DNA from: Akkermansiaceae bacterium | GTDB taxonomy: Bacteria; Verrucomicrobiota; Verrucomicrobiia; Verrucomicrobiales; Akkermansiaceae | Reading direction: 5' to 3' | Assembly (NCBI GenBank): GCA_021733795.1 | Contig: JAIPKB010000040.1 | Coordinates: forward strand, 1-32,926 | Length of the DNA stretch: 32,926 nucleotides | Shown: in pieces, positions 30,834 to 32,926 of the stretch | Layout of the letters: every line of letters begins with the position of its first letter | Numbering within the stretch: position 1 is the first letter of the stretch | Notes under the pieces: generated by a model | The model's database searches: none | Told to the model about the DNA's origin: nothing | Seen by the model: the letters and a program-made list of their open reading frames with translations, nothing else | Translations under genes and position numbers: made by a program

Positions 30834-32252
30834 TCACCGCGGGCCGAGGACCTTGGGCGGGCTGGCATTGCCGAAGCGGTCGAGCGCGGTGACGGCGATG
30901 GCATCGGCGCTTGGGATGGTAATGGATTTCCGTGAAACCGGGACAATCTGGATGGTCCGCCAACTGTTGCCGGTGCGTGCCTGCACGGCGATTTTGGCGG
31001 TGGTGCGGTCCGGCACCCACGAGACGGTGGTGCCTTTGGCACCGCGGCTGGCGGATACGCCCGGGGCAGTGGGGGCACGGTTGCTGACCCAGGGCATGGG
31101 CGGCACGGCGGCGGGCTGGGTGTAACTGCCGGCGAGGCGGGTGGCGATGCCGCCTTGGTTGCGGACCAGGCTCTTGGCGCTCCAGTGGAGGTGGCCGTTC
31201 CAATTCTTGCCGATCTTCCGGGTGAGGGCGATCTGGTTGGTGATTTCCGAGGTCGGGCGGCCGGGGTCCTCCGAGGAGTTGATGCGGGAGGTGGCGATGC
31301 CGGGCCAGACCGGGCGGGTACCCTGGGAGCGCCACCAGGTGAGCAAGGCGGGAAAACTTTGCTTTTGCGGGGAAATCCGCCAGTAGAGCTGGGGTGCCAG
31401 GTAGTCCACCCAGCCGTTTTTCAGCCACTTGGGGGCGTCGCAGGCGAGTTGCTCGTAGCTATCGAGGCTGGCCTCGATCCCGGCCGGGACTCCGGGCCGC
31501 CAGATGCCGAACGGGCTGATTCCCACCCGCACCCAGGGTTTTTGTTTTTTTACGGAGGCATAGAGGCTTTTCACAAATCCATCGATGTAACTGCGGCGCT
31601 GGGCGGGGGATTTGCCATCCTTGAACGCGAGACCGCCGGTCGGATAGGGATAGAAATAGTCATCGAGGTGGACGCCATCGACGTCGTAGCGGCGGACCAC
31701 ATCGAGGATTACGCCCAGGGCGCGGTTGCGGGCTTCCGGCAGTGCGGGATCGCACCAGACCATGGTGCCGTAGCGCTTGGTTAGGTGGGGGGCCGCGCGG
31801 GTGATGTGGTCGGCGGAGGCCGGGTGGGAGGTATTGGCCAAGGCCCGGAACGGGTTGAACCACGCATGCACCTCGATGCCGCGGGCATGGGCCTCCCGGA
31901 TGCAATACGAGAGAGGATCGTAACCCGGCGAACGGCCCATGGTGCCGGTGAGCCAGGGACTCCACGGCTCGGTGGACGACGCATAAAGCGCATCGCAATG
32001 CGGCCGGACCTGGAAAATGACCGCGTTCATTTTCAGCGCGGCGAGCTTGTCGAGCAGGGTGCGGAGTTCGGCTTGCTGGGCGGCGGCGGAGAGGCCTTTG
32101 GTGCTGGGCCAGTCGATGTTGTAGATGCTGGCGACCCAAGCGCCCCGGAACTCGCGGGCCAGTCCGGGCGGGCGCTCGTTGACCGGAACGTAAGCCTGCG
32201 CACCGGCGGCGACATGCAGCAGGAGGGAAATGAGTGACAGCAGGCGAACCAT
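30834..32252 (-). CDS. exported family-10-like glycosyl hydrolase (GHL10, DUF187)
   Basis: 472 residues from the ATG at 32252, giving a signal peptide (MVRLLSLISLLLHVAAGAQA). The TIM-barrel domain of GHL10 proteins follows: FRGAWVASIYNIDWP, MNAVIFQVRPHCDALYAS, GIEVHAWFNPFRA, a DGVHLDDYFYPYP motif that probably contains active-site acids, VGISPFGIWRPG and WVDYLAPQLYWRI. A short beta-sandwich (fibronectin-III-like) domain forms the end. Such enzymes act on envelope or extracellular glycans; the substrate is not known. An upstream in-frame start was rejected because it precedes the signal peptide by 24 residues. Confidence 0.9.
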   Translation of the reverse strand: MVRLLSLISLLLHVAAGAQAYVPVNERPPGLAREFRGAWVASIYNIDWPSTKGLSAAAQQAELRTLLDKLAALKMNAVIFQVRPHCDALYASSTEPWSPWLTGTMGRSPGYDPLSYCIREAHARGIEVHAWFNPFRALANTSHPASADHITRAAPHLTKRYGTMVWCDPALPEARNRALGVILDVVRRYDVDGVHLDDYFYPYPTGGLAFKDGKSPAQRRSYIDGFVKSLYASVKKQKPWVRVGISPFGIWRPGVPAGIEASLDSYEQLACDAPKWLKNGWVDYLAPQLYWRISPQKQSFPALLTWWRSQGTRPVWPGIATSRINSSEDPGRPTSEITNQIALTRKIGKNWNGHLHWSAKSLVRNQGGIATRLAGSYTQPAAVPPMPWVSNRAPTAPGVSASRGAKGTTVSWVPDRTTAKIAVQARTGNSWRTIQIVPVSRKSITIPSADAIAVTALDRFGNASPPKVLGPR

Positions 32253-32415
32253 GGCAGACAGACTATGGCCGGGTGGCGGCCAAACGCAAGCGCCGGGGGG
32301 CGGAATGTCCGCATGGTCTTCCAATTGGTTTTACAATCGCCTTGCCAGCCCCCAAAGAAACTGTGATTTTGTTCCCGGTAAATTTTCATCAACTCCAGAA
32401 CCAGCCATCCCATGA

Positions 32416-32556
32416 TATCGAACTATCGCTCCGTTGTTGGCGGCCGCCAGGACCGGGTTGCTGGCAAAGCTCTGGAAACCCATCGGCTTCGGGCTGTTGG
32501 CGATCGGCGCGTTCTTCAAGCGCATCTTCACCGGGCGGACCAAGAAGGAGATTTGA
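32416..32556 (+). pseudogene. C-terminal remnant of a DUF2167 membrane protein
   Basis: The frame is open from after a stop at 32413-32415 to the TGA at 32554-32556 and has no credible start. It reads APLLAAARTGLLAKLWKPIG, then FGLLAIGAFFKRIFTGR and TKKEI. A final helix of the LLAKxWKxxxxGLxAxGAxFKKLF type with a basic tail is how DUF2167 proteins end. The rest of the protein (over 200 residues) is absent: the preceding 160 bases, up to the GHL10 start, contain no related sequence. Confidence 0.6.
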
Positions 32557-32569
32557 ACGCCGGCCCGTA

Positions 32570-32926
32570 ATGTCCCCTCTGGTCGAGTTCTGTCTGATTG
32601 CGCTGGCTTTGTATCTTTGGGAGTCCACCCTGTGGTTGCCGCTGCGGAGCGTGGCCCTGCGGCGGCACTGGTTCAGCCGCCGGTGGCGGGTGCTGCTTCC
32701 GGACCGCTGGCTGGCCCTGAGGGAAACCGGGCTGGTCCCGCTGCTGCCACTGCTCCCGGATGGCGGGCTGGCTCCCTGCCAAGCCCCGCCACTGCTGGCG
32801 GATGATCACGGCCGCCTGTTCATGAGCACGGGTGCGGATCGGTTGGTCCCGCTGCCCGAAACCGCATGGGACGATCTCGCCGAGGAACCTCACCGGCTGG
32901 TGGTGGGTGGCACCGGCACCCGGCTT
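32570..32926 (+). CDS. membrane-anchored hypothetical protein, 3' end outside window
   Basis: 119 codons are visible from the ATG at 32570, open at the window edge. An N-terminal membrane helix (SPLVEFCLIALALYLWESTL) is followed by a basic stretch and a hydrophobic/proline-rich region. No family is recognised. It begins 13 bases after the DUF2167 remnant, so the two were probably once co-transcribed. Confidence 0.7.
   Translation, partial: MSPLVEFCLIALALYLWESTLWLPLRSVALRRHWFSRRWRVLLPDRWLALRETGLVPLLPLLPDGGLAPCQAPPLLADDHGRLFMSTGADRLVPLPETAWDDLAEEPHRLVVGGTGTRL

Overview
The window is GC-rich, densely packed bacterial DNA, most likely from a member of the Verrucomicrobiota (Verrucomicrobiaceae-like). 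The reasons are a primary sigma factor with a long Lys/Ala/Pro-rich N-terminal extension, a MoxR/DUF4175-type operon, scattered IS200-like (Y1) transposase genes, several toxin-antitoxin modules and weak Shine-Dalgarno signals. This placement rests on family knowledge and was not tested by a search.

Layout. (1) 1-1260: a partial Y1 transposase gene with an inverted remnant of a second one. (2) 1263-9014, minus strand: a tightly overlapping four-gene operon (DUF4175-like coiled-coil membrane protein, exported TPR protein, small exported protein, FHA-MoxR ATPase). (3) 9158-10450: an intact RHH/PIN toxin-antitoxin operon, then a Phd antitoxin whose PIN toxin has lost its middle. (4) 10551-13423: an exported protein and the menaquinone genes menE and menC. 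(5) 13648-14431: a transporter scrap and an ECF sigma factor. (6) 14448-19093, minus strand: purB, an AraC regulator resembling the C-terminal part of PocR, a DUF1638 protein and a RACo-like corrinoid-protein reactivase. (7) 19369-21393: rpoD. (8) 21407-26351: an Hsp33-like gene and a membrane-protein gene, then a C5-methyltransferase/DUF4928 restriction-type module, then second diverged and truncated copies of the same two genes. (9) 26467-29127: a hypothetical gene, a damaged and chimeric pilT, a two-gene nucleotidyltransferase module and a small exported protein. (10) 29203-32926: rmuC, a GHL10-type exported glycosidase, a DUF2167 remnant and a partial membrane protein gene.

Three regions deserve most attention. 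The first is the purB-araC-DUF1638-RACo cluster, which has a corrinoid-reactivation signature but no corrinoid protein, methyltransferase or PocR sensor domain. The second is the restriction-modification island: a perfect 22-bp direct repeat brackets it and a diverged copy of the upstream gene pair follows it, which points to import by recombination. The third is a series of gene remnants (a second transposase, PIN toxin, DMT transporter, VOC protein, second pilT, DUF2167) that record repeated deletion and insertion.

Several operons have a -10-like hexamer only 6-8 bases before the chosen start codon (purB, both antitoxins, the methyltransferase, the nucleotidyltransferase pair). This suggests leaderless transcription is common in this organism, and it helped decide the starts.
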